Positions 1 through 10,455 are shown, counted from the first letter of the stretch. The stretch is 64,000 bases of DNA from Nephrocerus scutellatus (GCA_947095585.1 OX352763.1:67779024-67843023); one strand, 5' to 3'. The notes: a model not told the origin generated them from the sequence alone. Numbers and translations: made by a program.

Positions 1-1247
1 TCTTTAAGGGACTTTGGACATGGAAAATTTGCGATTGCATAAACTTTCGCCGGATTGGTTTAAATACCATTTGAAGAAATAATGAATCCTAAGAATGCAA
101 CTTCATTTTTTAGGAATGAACACTTATCTAGTTGAACTTTCAAATTTGCTTTTTCTAATATTTCGAAAACCTTTTTGAGATTTTTAAAGTGTGAGTCTTC
201 GTCTTTACTGAAAATAACTATGTCGTCTATATAGACGTAACATATTTTTCCAATGAGTTCGCGTAATATATGATCAAGTGCCCTTTGAAATATTGAAGGA
301 GCATTCTTTAAGCCGAATGGCAGCCTGGTAAACTCATATTTCCCGTTGTTTACAGAAAATGCCGTTTTTTCAATATCTGCCTCTCTAAGCGGTATTTGAT
401 GGAATCCGCTCTTAAGGTCTATGACCGAAAACCATTTACCTTGGCCCAATTGAGATAACACCTCGTTTATCTCAGGAATAGGATATTTGTCCGAAATCGT
501 TACAGCATTCAGTTTGCGGTAATCTATAACCATTCTATATTTTTTCTCATTTGATGAGTCGGCTTTTTTAGGCACTATCTATACAGGCGAATTGTATGGG
601 GACCGTGAAGGTCTAATGATGCCATCATTAAGTAGTTGCCTGACCTGCTGTTCTACCTCATCCTTGAGGGCCATAGGATAGGGATAACATTTTGAATAGA
701 TTGGGATATCTGAGGTTGTACGAATATCACCTTTTACAACAGTGGTAAAAGTTAATTTTTCGTCAGGTTCGCTAAATAGGTTTGGCACATTTCTTATAAC
801 ATCGTTAATTTTGTTCCTTTGAAGTGTATTAAAGTGATCTAGTTTTGTATCTATTTTGTTTACTGCCATAAAGGCGTGTTGTTTAATTCTAATTTTTACC
901 TTGTCTTTAATGACCATATAACTGTCCCGCGTAAAAATTATTGCTGAGAGCTCTTTTAAGCTATCATTTCCTAAAATGGCATGGAACGATTTGAGAGAGG
1001 GTAGGATAAAAAATTTAATATCAGTATCTTTTAGGTCAAATAGGTTAACCATTGTAAAGTGACTAACCTTAACATTTCCACCTATAGAGTTTGCATAAAA
1101 GGGTTGTGCATTTGGTAAAGGATTTGAAACAAGGTCTGCTTTAATGTAATTTTTATTAGATTTGGTATCTATACGCATTTTTAATAATTGTCCGTTCTTC
1201 GTTCTGCACTCAAAGTAGGGCAGCGAAGAACAATCTAGTCTAAAAAA
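1..1247 (-). pseudogene. pol: Errantivirus Pol fragment (protease, N-terminal and central reverse transcriptase)
   Basis: One reading frame spans the segment. It begins inside the gag overlap (slippery site 1241-1247), passes through a protease-like region around 1178-1000 and enters RT. Visible RT motifs are a VIDYRKLNAV block, the D-L-K-S-G-F-H-Q-I block, L-P-F-G-L-K-N-A-P and Y-I-D-D (222-233). Two in-frame stops break it: TAG at 579-581, where this family normally has Trp after S-P-V, and TAA at 60-62 in the region just after the RT core. The remaining RT, RNase H and integrase lie beyond position 1. There is no ATG near the start, as expected if Pol is made by frameshifting from Gag. Confidence 0.9.
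1194..1247 (-). promoter_or_regulatory. -1 programmed ribosomal frameshift signal at errantivirus gag/pol overlap
   Basis: On the minus strand the heptamer T_TTT_TTA (1247-1241) sits in the Gag frame as X_XXY_YYZ, 3 nt before the Gag stop (1237-1235). After a 9-nt spacer, GTTCTTCG (1231-1224) pairs perfectly with CGAAGAAC (1201-1194). The stem continues inside with CTGC/GCAG (1223-1220 with 1207-1204) across a 2-nt bulge, giving 12 pairs around a 12-nt loop. The -1 frame leads directly into the protease region of Pol. This matches the established layout of retroviral -1 frameshift elements; function is inferred. Confidence 0.82.
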
Positions 1248-2685
1248 TGTATGTCTGTAAAGTCCAAAATTTCTTTTTCTTCATTCCGGAACTCTTCATA
1301 TCCTTCAACGTATTCTGCGAACGGTTGTTCGTTTTGGTCTGTTTCTGAGTCAGGTTGCTGTTCGTAACTTACAACGTCTTGTTCTTGTGGTTCAATGTGG
1401 AAATTTCGTTGGTACTTCGTAGGTCTGGGTTGTTGTGGCTCAACTGGAGGTCTTTTAACAAACATTGGATTTGGAGCTGGTCTGTTCATGTAGTTTACTC
1501 CCTTTGACCGCATGCTTTGGTCTACGTCCATCGGTTCTGGTCTGGGTTCCGGCTTCGGCGTATTAGGACGTGCCGGTATTGAAGTATTATTTTGACCTTG
1601 ATATCGTGAGAAATTCTGGTTAAACTGTTGTTGTCTATAAGCGTTTTGATTTGCAGGGAAATTAGAATTAAAATTGTGTGGCCTGCGCGGGTTTTGATTG
1701 GTATATGGATTGAAATTGAATGGTGGTTGGGGTAGGTACGTTAGCTGAGGATAAAAATCTTGTCTACTTCTCTGAGTATTACCATAGTTCATGTTTCTTC
1801 TAAGACGCGTTTGTGATTGATTAACTACTGCACGTGTTGGGCCGTTATGCGTGATTGCATATTGGGTACGGAAATTCTGGTTCTGCAGTTTAAAACATAG
1901 GTGTAACGCTTGTGGAAGATCTGTAGGTTCTCTCATGCCAAGTAATCTTGGTAGAACACCTTTCAAGCCTCGTATAAAGGTATCGAGAGCCTTGTCGCGA
2001 TATGTTTGTGTTAGTAATGATAAGGACTCGCTGCTAACATTCATGGACCCTAACTTATTTAGTATGAGGGATAGATGAGCATAGACTTGGTGATAAAATT
2101 CTTGCACAGTGTGATTCCCTTGAATTAATGAAGACATTTGATATTCTAATGTGGACAAATCGCGCTTGTCCGCATAATGCATTGTAAGGCATCGTGAGAT
2201 GCACTTCCAATCTAATGGGGTATTATATGATTCTAATACCACATCGGCTTGACCAACTATTTTATTTCTTATAACACTCAAAATACCATAATACTTCGGT
2301 GTACCTCTAATTGTTTCGTATAATTGCAAAATACGATCAACACTTTTTTCAAGGAATTAAATTCACCTGGTTGACCTGTAAAGTCTTTAAGGCTTCGTAC
2401 TACGTCAGGTATCTTATCAAGTTCGTTTAGTTTTGCACGGAATTCGGGGTTAATAATTTGGTCTGTACCACTAAAGCCATCGGAATTGGGGCTAATTATT
2501 GACTGAACCCATTGTCGGCCTTCACTTTGAAGGACACGACTTTCTATACCGGTTACCAGATTATTTAATGCTTCGCTTGTAATTACCTCGCGAGCATTAG
2601 GATTGGGAGGATTTGGTGGATTTTGGGGATACGGAGCAATGTCTGGATTAAGGATTGGTGGTCGGATGAGAGGTGGGTTTGACAT
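1235..2685 (-). pseudogene. gag: Errantivirus Gag, copy 1, frameshifted
   Basis: The start at 2685 follows the leader and opens a Pro/Asn-rich N-terminus. The frame is lost inside an A6 run near 2345 (minus strand), where a one-base difference moves the reading into the frame of the larger downstream part (2329-1235). That part holds the helical capsid-like region, followed by a long Asn/Gln/Pro/Arg-rich C-terminus (QNP, FNPY, RPNTPKP-type stretches) and no CCHC knuckle, as is usual for errantivirus Gag. The stop is at 1237-1235. The copy at 6918-8081 has the same break, so the shift predates the duplication or is a property of the run. Confidence 0.85.
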
Positions 2686-3400
2686 GATTTTAAAAATAAA
2701 TTTAGAAACTTGGGTGTACTTTTTTTTATGAATATTAGGTTTAGGAGATGTTTAAAAATTCACTTGTTTTAAAAATTATTATTGGTTTAATAACTCTCTT
2801 AATGGATTTAAAATTTTTTTTTGATTAATTTAGATATGGATAACTTTAGTAATGCTCACTCACTTATTTAATAGATATTAAAAATAATTATTGGTTTAAT
2901 ACCTCTCTTAATGGATATACATTTTTTTTTTGATTAATTTAGATATGGATAAGTTTAGTAATGCTCACTCACTTATTTAATAGATATTAATAGGTATTTC
3001 TTTAGAATTAATAAATTTAGAACGCGATTGCTTTTTTAAATTTGCAAAAAAAAATTTTTGTTATTAAATGAAAATTATGTTATCGTTTATAAATATATAT
3101 GAAATTGAAATTTTAAATTCTTTTTATTTTTTCTTACTCTAAGCACTTGTTTCTTACACTAGTGCGGTTCGTTGCATCCTGGAGCAGCTGTCAAAATTGG
3201 ATTGACTCCTTTTCCTCTGGTTCTTTTATTATGAATCAGCTACTGGAGGGCCTCTTTTCTCCTAGGTCGGTTTTTTCAATTATTGTGTTTAAATTCGCTG
3301 TTTAAACACACTATATTTTTGTGCTGATTAAATTCGCTGTTTAAAACACTCTTTTTATGCTTCACCCGTGAACACAAATTTAATATTGACTTTTGCACGG
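2686..3400 (-). other. Errantivirus 5' leader with 109-bp tandem repeat
   Basis: The AT-rich untranslated segment between the primer binding site and the gag ATG contains two near-identical ~109-bp copies (about 2776-2992), each with ATTGGTTTAAT, CTCTCTTAATGG and GGATAA(C/G)TTTAGTAATGC. The position corresponds to the insulator-bearing leader of Drosophila gypsy, but I see no clear Su(Hw)-type series. No ORF is supported. Confidence 0.6.
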
Positions 3401-3418
3401 GTCCCTGCTCGGGCGCCA
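3401..3418 (-). other. Primer binding site, tRNA-Lys type
   Basis: The minus strand reads TGGCGCCCGAGCAGGGAC directly after the LTR end. It differs at one base from the complement of the tRNA-Lys (Lys3-type) 3' end. Confidence 0.85.
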
Positions 3419-4015
3419 GTTAATTTTACACCAAAGAATTTCTTTTAAAAAAAATAACTTTATTGCATTTTATTTGACAAAGATTATGCAATAAGAACTT
3501 AATACTATAATAGTCAACTTGAACTTTGAATTGAATTAAACAAGATGAACTTGACACTGGAACTTAACTAGGCAACTGAACCAAATACTATGAACTTAAC
3601 TAGGCAACTGAACCTTAATACTATGAACTTAAATAGGCATTTAACCTCAATACTATGAACTTAACTAGGCAACTGAACAATGATATAACTTATGAGCTAG
3701 TATTTATAGTGGGAAAAACTGTGTGGACAGATTGGCTGCGGATGAAGGCCAGACGCTGTCAGCAAATGTTCACATGTGATGTGGATGAAGGCTATACGCT
3801 TGGTCAGCAAATGTTTATGTGTGATGCGAAGTCCAGACGCTTGGTCAGCAAATGTTTATGTCTGCCGCGGATGTTTACGTCTGCTGCGGATTCAGTTCGG
3901 ATAACTTATGACTGGATACAAAGTAGCTTGATACAAAGTGATGATTGGGTTTTCGTTTGTTAACTGATACAAAGTAGCTTGATGCAAAGTGATGATTGGG
4001 TTTCGTTTGTTAACT
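3419..4015 (-). mobile_element. Errantivirus 5' LTR, copy 1
   Basis: On the minus strand it begins AGTTAACAAACGAAAC (4015) and ends TTAACT at the primer site. A near-identical second start at 3965 reflects a 50-bp duplication, so the true 5' edge is either 4015 or 3965. It contains four ~36-bp copies of an AACTTAACTAGGCAACTGAA motif (about 3545-3690), repeats with CAGACGC..GGTCAGCAAATG (3750-3870), and AATAAA signals near its 3' end (about 3455-3475). Open frames here are not coding. Confidence 0.75.
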
Positions 4016-4460
4016 TATACTCTCACTGTATCATTACTGCACATGTTTGTTCCTTTCTGCTCATGGTATGTAACTTGAATGTTATTGACATTTAGTATTG
4101 TAGAAATTATTAAAGATAAGACGAGAAAGCATAAACGGAAAAAGTAACAAGGTAGCATGCAACTTCTAAATTGTATATATTTCTCTTTATATGTAACATA
4201 ATAGTAGTACTGTTTTTTTTTGTAATTGATATGTAACTTGAATGTTATTGACATTTAGTATTGTAGAAATTATTACAGAAAAGACGAGAAAGCATAAACG
4301 GAAAAAGTAACAAGGTAGCATGCAACTTCTAAATTGCCTCTTTATATGTAACATAATAGTAGTACTTCATTACATACATCATCATCAACAACAACAACAA
4401 CAACAACAAAAACAACCCAAAATGAATGATTAAAAGTACAAAGTGAAAAGTGAATTTTTG
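4016..4460. repeat. Flank with 2-copy ~163-bp tandem repeat and (CAA)n
   Basis: Two near-identical copies (about 4068-4228 and 4230-4372) carry GTAACTTGAATGTTATTGAC and an AAGACGAGAAAGCATAAACGG stretch. They are followed by CATCATCATCAACAAC and a short CAA tract. The same block sits at 9419-9903, where the CAA tract is much longer. There is no gene; origin unknown. Confidence 0.7.
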
Positions 4461-5770
4461 ACCACTCGCACGACGTAACATCACTGTGGGGGTTCCCTAC
4501 AGGTTGTTATGTTGGTGCATCCAGCATATCGCTGCCGACGTCTATCTCTGCTTCCGTCATTCGTACGACGTAACTTCGCTGTGTGGGTTCCCTACAGGTT
4601 GTTACGCTGGTACCTCCAGCATATCGCTGCCGACGTCTCTCTCTGCTTCCGTCATTCGTACGACGTAACTTCGCTGTGTGGGTTCCCTACAGGTTGTTAC
4701 GCTGGTACCTCCAGCATATCGCTGCCGACGTCTCTCTATGCTTCCGTCACTCGTACGACGTAACTTCGCTGTGTGGGTTCCCTACAGGTTGTTACGCGGG
4801 TACATCCAGCATATCGCTGCTGACGTCTCTCTCTGCTTCCGTCATTCGTACGACGTAACTTCGCTGTGTGGGTTCCCTACAGGTTGTTACGCGGGTACAT
4901 CCAGCATATCGCTGCCGACGTCTTTCTCTGCTTCCGTCATTCGTACGACGTAACTTCGCTGGTGGGTTCCCTACAGGTTGTTACGCTTGTACAGCCCGCA
5001 TATCGCCGCCGACGTCTCTCTCTGCTTCCGTCATTCGTACGACGTAACTTCGCTGTGTGGGTTCCCTACAGGTTGTTACGCTGGTACATCCAGCATATCG
5101 CTGCTGACGTCTCTCTCTGCTTCCGTCATTCGTACGACGTAACTTCGCTGTGTGGGTTCCCTACAGGTTGTTACGCGGGTACATCCAGCATATCGCTGCC
5201 GACGTCTTTCTCTGCTTCCGTCATTCGTACGACGTAACTTCGCTGGTGGGTTCCCTACAGGTTGTTACGCTTGTACAGCCCGCATATCGCCGCCGACGTC
5301 TCTCTCTGCTTCCGTCATTCGTACGACGTAACTTCGCTGTGTGGGTTCCCTACAGGTTGTTACGCTGGTACATCCAGCATATCGCTGCTGACGTCCCTCT
5401 CTGCTTCCGTCATTCGTACGACGTAACTTCGCTGTGTGGGTTCCCTACAGGTTGTTACGCTGGTACCTCCAGCATATCGCTGCCGACGTCTCTCTCTGCT
5501 TCCGTCACTCGTACGACGTAACTTCGCTGTGTGGTTTCCCTACAGGTTGTTACGCTGGTACCTCCAGCATATCGCTGCCGACGTCTTTTTCTGCTTCCGT
5601 CATTCGTACGACGTAACTTCGCTGTGTGGGTTCCCTACAGGTTGTTACGCTGGTACCTCCAGCATATCGCTGCCGACGTCTCTCTCTGCTTCCGTCACTC
5701 GTACGACGTAACTTCGCTGTGTGGGTTCCCTACAGGTTGTTACGTTGGTTCATCCCAGCAAATCGCTGCT
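4461..5770 (+). repeat. 95-bp satellite block A1 (~13.7 copies)
   Basis: Monomers contain GTTCCCTACAGGTTGTTACG, CCAGCATATCGCTGCCGACG, CTCTCTGCTTCCGTCATTCG and TACGACGTAACTTCGCTG. A 284-bp three-monomer higher-order unit is repeated twice (4866-5149 and 5150-5433); it has a 94-bp variant with GCTGGTGGG and a CGCCGCCGACG variant. Long frames through the array arise only because monomers lack stops in some frames. Confidence 0.95.
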
Positions 5771-6110
5771 GACGACTCGTCCTCACTCACGTCGCTCAGG
5801 GTTTACGCTCAGACTAACGCTGACGCATCGCTCAGGAGTCACGATCGTCAGGCTCACAACCACGCATCGCTCAGGAGTCACGATCACAGGCTAACGCTCA
5901 AGCATCGCTCAGAAGTCACGCTCATCTCAGACTAATGCTCAAGCATCACCCAGGTTGCACGCTCATCTCAGGAGTCCCGACTGTCTCACGCTCACACATC
6001 GCTCAGGAGTCTCGACTGTCTCACGCTCACACATCGCTCAGGATTTACGCTCATCTCGGGCTAATGCCCACAAATCGCTCAGGATTTACGATCGTCCCAG
6101 ACTCACGTTA
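5771..6110 (+). repeat. 35-bp satellite block B1 (~9-10 copies)
   Basis: Short monomers are built on CGCTCA(C/A)(A/G)CATCGCTCAGG followed by AGTC or ATTTACG. The block starts right after the last 95-bp monomer at GACTCGTCCTCACTCACGTC and ends at CCCAGACTCACGTTAAATTA. Confidence 0.9.
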
Positions 6111-6252
6111 AATTATAGGTAATAAGAAAAAAAGTAGGAAAATAAAGAAAATACTTTGAAGAGTCCCAAAAATAGAAATTTTATTGTGACGCCCGCTTGC
6201 CTCAGAACCCTGGTCACGCTGAGTTTACCCCGGCTGGGAAAACTCCGTTACA

Positions 6253-6701
6253 ATTGGCGCCCGAAAAGCGACACTTCGACAGCAGTAACCACACCACAAA
6301 ACCAACAACGGCAGCGAAACAATCACAACAGCGTGCGCAACAACAAAAGCCACCATGTAAAAGGTGCAACCAAAAACAATCGCAGCAGCAAAAATTGTTC
6401 AACAACAACCACAGACACAGCAAAGGCAATGCCAGTTAATCTGGAGAACAACAGAGTTCACTAGAAGAACTATACAACAACAAGCACTGCATCAGATCTC
6501 AACGCATCAACCGAACAACAATAGCAATAGGCACAGCAGCAACGTAGTCGACAGCAGCAGCAGAGTCAGCATAAGCATTGGCAACAGAGGTAGTACCAGT
6601 AGCGGACGCAGCAAGATTAACGGGGACTACAAATGTAGATGCCCCGTTATTAGAACTATCTAGTGAATCGCAAGTGTCTTTCCGCGAAAGTAACGGGGGA
6701 G
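6253..6701 (+). mobile_element. Internal leader of satellite-LTR element, unit 1
   Basis: The primer-site sequence TGGCGCCCGAAAAGCGAC (6255-6272) starts it; this is the tRNA-Lys complement with a mutated 3' half. A CAA/CAG-rich stretch of about 420 bp follows, then the purine tract AACGGGGGAG (6692-6701) directly before the next LTR. No protein is recognisable. Reading frames in both directions are by-products of CAA/CAG composition. The small size and lack of gag/pol mark a non-autonomous, TRIM-like internal region. Confidence 0.75.
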
Positions 6702-6915
6702 TGTGAGGAACAAAATTCTTGTGGCCGAATTTTGTTCACACAAAACATGCCATATAGTTTTATAGTGCATCCTGTACCCACGCAGTGCCGCCACCAAACG
6801 CATATGAAAATAAAACAGCCAAAACAACTTCACGCCACCGGATTGACCAATCACAGCGCAGCACGCTATTTAGAATTTTGCTCTCTTTGTCTCCTTTTTG
6901 TGCTGTTCGGATCAC
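6702..6915 (+). mobile_element. Satellite-LTR 5' fragment cut at duplication junction
   Basis: It begins TGTGAGGAAC after the purine tract and carries U3 with GACCAATCACAGCG (a CCAAT-type box). Sequence that in other units holds the TATA box is missing: GAATTTTGCT is joined directly to CTCTTTG at about 6881. The fragment ends at GTTCGGATCAC (6915), where errantivirus gag sequence starts. Confidence 0.8.
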
Positions 6916-6917
6916 AA

Positions 6918-8081
6918 TTTAACAAACATTGGATTTGGAGCTGGTCTGTTCATGTAGTTTACTCCCTTTGACCGCATGCTTTGGTCTACGTCCATCGGTT
7001 CTGGTCTGGGTTCCGGCTTCGGCGTATTAGGACGTGCCGGTATTGAAGTATTATTTTGACCTTGATATCGTGAGTAATTCTGGATAAACTGTTGTTGTCT
7101 ATAAGCGTTTTGATTTGCAAGGGAAATTAGAATTAAAATTGTGTGGCCTGCGCGGGTTTTGATTGGTATATGGATTGAAATTGAATGGTGGTTGGGGTAG
7201 GTACGTTAGCTGAGGATAAAAATCTTGTCTACTTCTCTGAGTATTACCATAGTTCATGTTTCTTCTAAGACGCGTTTGTGATTGATTAACTACTGCACGT
7301 GTTGGGCCGTTATGCGTGATTGCATATTGGGTACGGAAATTCTGGTTCTGCAGTTTAAAACATAGGTGTAACGCTTGTGGAAGATCTGTAGGTTCTCTCA
7401 TGCCAAGTAATCTTGGTAGAAAACCTTTCAAGCCTCGTATAAAGGTATCGAGAGCCTTGTCGCGATATGTTTGTGTTAGTAATGATAAGGACTCGCTGCT
7501 AACATCCATGGACCCTAACTTATTTAGTATGAGGGATAGATGAGCATAGACTTGGTGATAAAATTCTTGCACAGTGTGATTCCCTTGAACTAATGAAGAC
7601 ATTTGATATTCTAATGTGGACAAATCGCGCATGTCCGCATAATGCATTGTAAGGCATCGTGAGATGCACTTCCAATCTAATGGGGTATTATATGATTCTA
7701 ATACCACATCGGCTTGACCAACTATTTTATTTCTTATAACACTCAAAATACCATAATACTTCGGTGTACCTCTAATTGTTTCGTATAATTGCAAAATACG
7801 ATCAACACTTTTTTCAAGGAATTAAATTCACCTGGTTGACCTGTAAAGTCTTTAAGGCTTCGTACTACGTCAGGTATCTTATCAAGTTCGTTTAGTTTTG
7901 CACGGAATTCGGGGTTAATAATTTGAAGGACACGACTTACTATGCCGGTTACCAGATTATTTAATGCTTCGCTTGTAATTACCTCGCGAGCATTAGGATT
8001 GGGAGGATTTGGTGGATTTTGGGGATTCGGAGCAATGTCTGGATTAAGGATTGGTGGTCGGATGAGAGGTGGGTTTGACAT
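6918..8081 (-). pseudogene. gag: Errantivirus Gag, copy 2, truncated and frameshifted
   Basis: The start at 8081 matches copy 1. Differences from copy 1 are: a 69-bp in-frame deletion near 7925, removing 23 codons and flanked by short TTTG repeats; the same A6-run frameshift near 7810; an extra A near 7120 causing a second frameshift in the Asn-rich C-terminal part; and loss of the C-terminus at the junction (6918). Confidence 0.85.
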
Positions 8082-8803
8082 GATTTTAAAAATAAATTTA
8101 GAAACTTGGGTGTACTTTTTTTTATGAATATTAGGTTTAGGAGATGTTTAAAAATTCACTTGTTTTAAAAATTATTATTGGTTTAATAACTCTCTTAATG
8201 GATTTAAAATTTTTTTTTGATTAATTTAGATATGGATAACTTTAGTAATGCTCACTCACTTATTTAATAGATATTAAAAATAATTATTGGTTTAATACCT
8301 CTCTTAATGGATATACATTTTTTTTTATTAATTTAGATATGGATAAGTTTAGTAATGCTCACTCACTTATTTAATAGATATTAATAGATATTTCTTTAGA
8401 ATTAATAAATTTAGAACGCGATTGCTTTTTTAAAATTGCAAAAAAAAAATGTTTGTTATTAAATGAAAATTATGTTATCGTTTATAAATATATATGAAAT
8501 TGAAATTTTAAATTCTTTTTATTTTTTCTTACTCTAAGCACTTGTTTCTTACACTAGTGCGGTTCGTTGCATCCTGGAGCAGCTGTCAAGCTGTCAAAAT
8601 TGGATTGACTCCTTTTCCTCTGGTTCTTTTATTATGAATCAGCTACTGGAGGGCCTCTTTTCTCCTAGGTCGGTTTTTTCAATTATTGTGTTTAAATTCG
8701 CTGTTTAAACACACTATATTTTTGTGCTGATTAAATTCGCTGTTTAAAACACTCTTTTTATGCTTCACCCGTGAACACAAATTTAATATTGACTTTTGCA
8801 CGG
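8082..8803 (-). other. Errantivirus 5' leader, copy 2
   Basis: Same as 2686-3400 with the two ~109-bp copies, small T-run differences and a short duplication of AGCTGTCA near 8580. No ORF. Confidence 0.6.
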
Positions 8804-8821
8804 GTCCCTGCTCGGGCGCCA
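8804..8821 (-). other. Primer binding site, tRNA-Lys type, copy 2
   Basis: Minus strand TGGCGCCCGAGCAGGGAC, identical to copy 1. Confidence 0.8.
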
Positions 8822-9418
8822 GTTAATTTTACACCAAAGAATTTCTTTTAAAAAAAATAACTTTATTGCATTTTATTTGACAAAGATTATGCAATAAGAA
8901 CTTAATACTATAATAGTCAACTTGAACTTTGAATTGAATTAAACAAGATGAACTTGACACTGGAACTTAACTAGGCAACTGAACCAAATACTATGAACTT
9001 AACTAGGCAACTGAACCTTAATACTATGAACTTAAATAGGCATTTAACCTCAATACTATGAACTTAACTAGGCAACTGAACAATGATATAACTTATGAGC
9101 TAGTATTTATAGTGGGAAAAACTGTGTGGACAGATTGGCTGCGGATGAAGGCCAGACGCTGTCAGCAAATGTTCACATGTGATGTGGATGAAGGCTATAC
9201 GCTTGGTCAGCAAATGTTTATGTGTGATGCGAAGTCCAGACGCTTGGTCAGCAAATGTTTATGTCTGCCGCGGATGTTTACGTCTGCTGCGGATTCAGTT
9301 CGGATAACTTATGACTGGATACAAAGTAGCTTGATACAAAGTGATGATTGGGTTTTCGTTTGTTAACTGATACAAAGTAGCTTGATGCAAAGTGATGATT
9401 GGGTTTCGTTTGTTAACT
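8822..9418 (-). mobile_element. Errantivirus LTR, copy 2
   Basis: Near-identical to 3419-4015, including the four ~36-bp repeats and the duplicated AGTTAAC start. Confidence 0.75.
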
Positions 9419-9787
9419 TATACTCTCACTGTATCATTACTGCACATGTTTGTTTCTTTCTGCTCATGGTATGTAACTTGAATGTTATTGACATTTAATA
9501 TTGTAGAAATTATTAAAGATAAGACGAGAAAGCATAAACGGAAAAAGTAACAAGGTAGCATGCAACTTCTAAATTGTATATTCCTCTTTATATGTAACAT
9601 AATAGTAGTACTGTTTTTTTTTGTAATTGATATGTAACTTGAATGTTATTGACATTTAGTATTGTAGAAATTATTACAGAAAAGACGAGAAAGCATAAAC
9701 GGAAAAAGTAACAAGGTAGCATGCAACTTCTAAATTGCCTCTTTATATGTAACATAATAGTAGTACTTCATTACATACATCATCATC

Positions 9788-9852
<65 letters not shown>

Positions 9853-9903
9853 AAACAACCCAAAATGAATGATTAAAAGTACAAAGTGAAAAGTGAATTT
9901 TTG
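9419..9903. repeat. Duplicated flank with tandem repeat and expanded (CAA)n
   Basis: Second copy of the 4016-4460 block. The CAA tract (about 9787-9852) has about 21 triplets, against about 9 in copy 1. A minus-strand poly-Leu frame here is only this microsatellite. Confidence 0.8.
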
Positions 9904-10455
9904 ACCACTCGCACGACGTAACATCACTGTGGGGGTTCCCTACAGGTTGTTATGTTGGTGCATCCAGCATATCGCTGCCGACGTCTATCTCTGCTTCCGT
10001 CATTCGTACGACGTAACTTCGCTGTGTGGGTTCCCTACAGGTTGTTACGCTGGTACCTCCAGCATATCGCTGCCGACGTCTCTCTCTGCTTCCGTCATTC
10101 GTACGACGTAACTTCGCTGTGTGGGTTCCCTACAGGTTGTTACGCTGGTACCTCCAGCATATCGCTGCCGACGTCTCTCTCTGCTTCCGTCACTCGTACG
10201 ACATAACTTCGCTGTGTGGGTTCCCTACAGGTTGTTACGCTGGTACCTCCAGCATATCGCTGCCGACGTCTTTTTCTGCTTCCGTCATTCGTACGACGTA
10301 ACTTCGCTGTGTGGGTTCCCTACAGGTTGTTACGCTGGTACCTCCAGCATATCGCTGCCGACGTCTCTCTCTGCTTCCGTCACTCGTACGACGTAACTTC
10401 GCTGTGTGGGTTCCCTACAGGTTGTTACGTTGGTACATCCCAGCATATCGCTGCT
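9904..10455 (+). repeat. 95-bp satellite block A2 (~5.8 copies)
   Basis: Same monomer as A1. The higher-order 284-bp units of A1 are absent. Confidence 0.95.

Larger units (their letters stand above)
1..4015 (-). mobile_element. Errantivirus (gypsy-type) LTR retrotransposon, copy 1, 3' part outside window
   Basis: Reading leftwards on the minus strand, the order is LTR (4015-3419), tRNA-Lys primer binding site (3418-3401), leader, gag (2685-1235), then pol in the -1 frame running off the left edge. The LTR begins AGTTAACAAACG, like errantivirus LTRs, and ends TTAACT. RT has the Y-I-D-D box (222-233) typical of the gypsy/17.6/297 group. Two nonsense codons in pol and one frameshift in gag show that it is not coding-competent. 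The same element, with the same right flank, recurs at 6918-9418, so the two are products of a segmental duplication rather than two insertions. Env and the second LTR, if present, lie outside the window. Confidence 0.9.
4461..6252 (+). mobile_element. Satellite-bearing LTR, unit 1 (5' part missing)
   Basis: This LTR body starts inside the array at CACTCGCACGACGTAAC and runs through a 95-bp satellite (about 13.7 copies), a 35-bp satellite, a polyadenylation-type AATAAA stretch (6145-6150) and the LTR end CTCCGTTACA (6252). The 5' U3 and promoter are absent; errantivirus flank is joined instead. The end is followed after 2 nt by a tRNA-Lys-type primer site. Confidence 0.8.
6918..9418 (-). mobile_element. 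Errantivirus copy 2 (gag-leader-LTR), part of tandem duplication
   Basis: Near-identical to 1454-4015, offset 5464 at its left end. Pol and the gag 3' end are missing because the duplicated unit started inside gag. The order is gag (8081 leftwards), leader, primer site (8804-8821) and LTR (8822-9418), followed by the same right flank as copy 1. Confidence 0.9.

Noticed and set aside
2330..2350. Programmed frameshift at the A6 run in gag
   Set aside because: The phase of the run is not X_XXY_YYZ, it is inside gag rather than at gag/pol, and no clear hairpin follows; an indel is simpler.
3655..3963. 102-codon frame repeated at 9058-9366
   Set aside because: Lies inside the errantivirus LTR, built on short internal repeats, antisense to the element.
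4486..5935. Series of overlapping ~60-134-codon frames in the 95-bp arrays
   Set aside because: They recur with the monomer, shift frame with each 95-bp step, exist in parallel frames and contain no domain. They are satellite by-products.
6214..6429. Minus-strand Leu/Cys-rich frame in each internal leader
   Set aside because: It is the antisense of a CAA/CAG-rich stretch and has no other support.
9730..9927. Poly-Leu membrane-like frame on the minus strand
   Set aside because: Translation of the CAA microsatellite.
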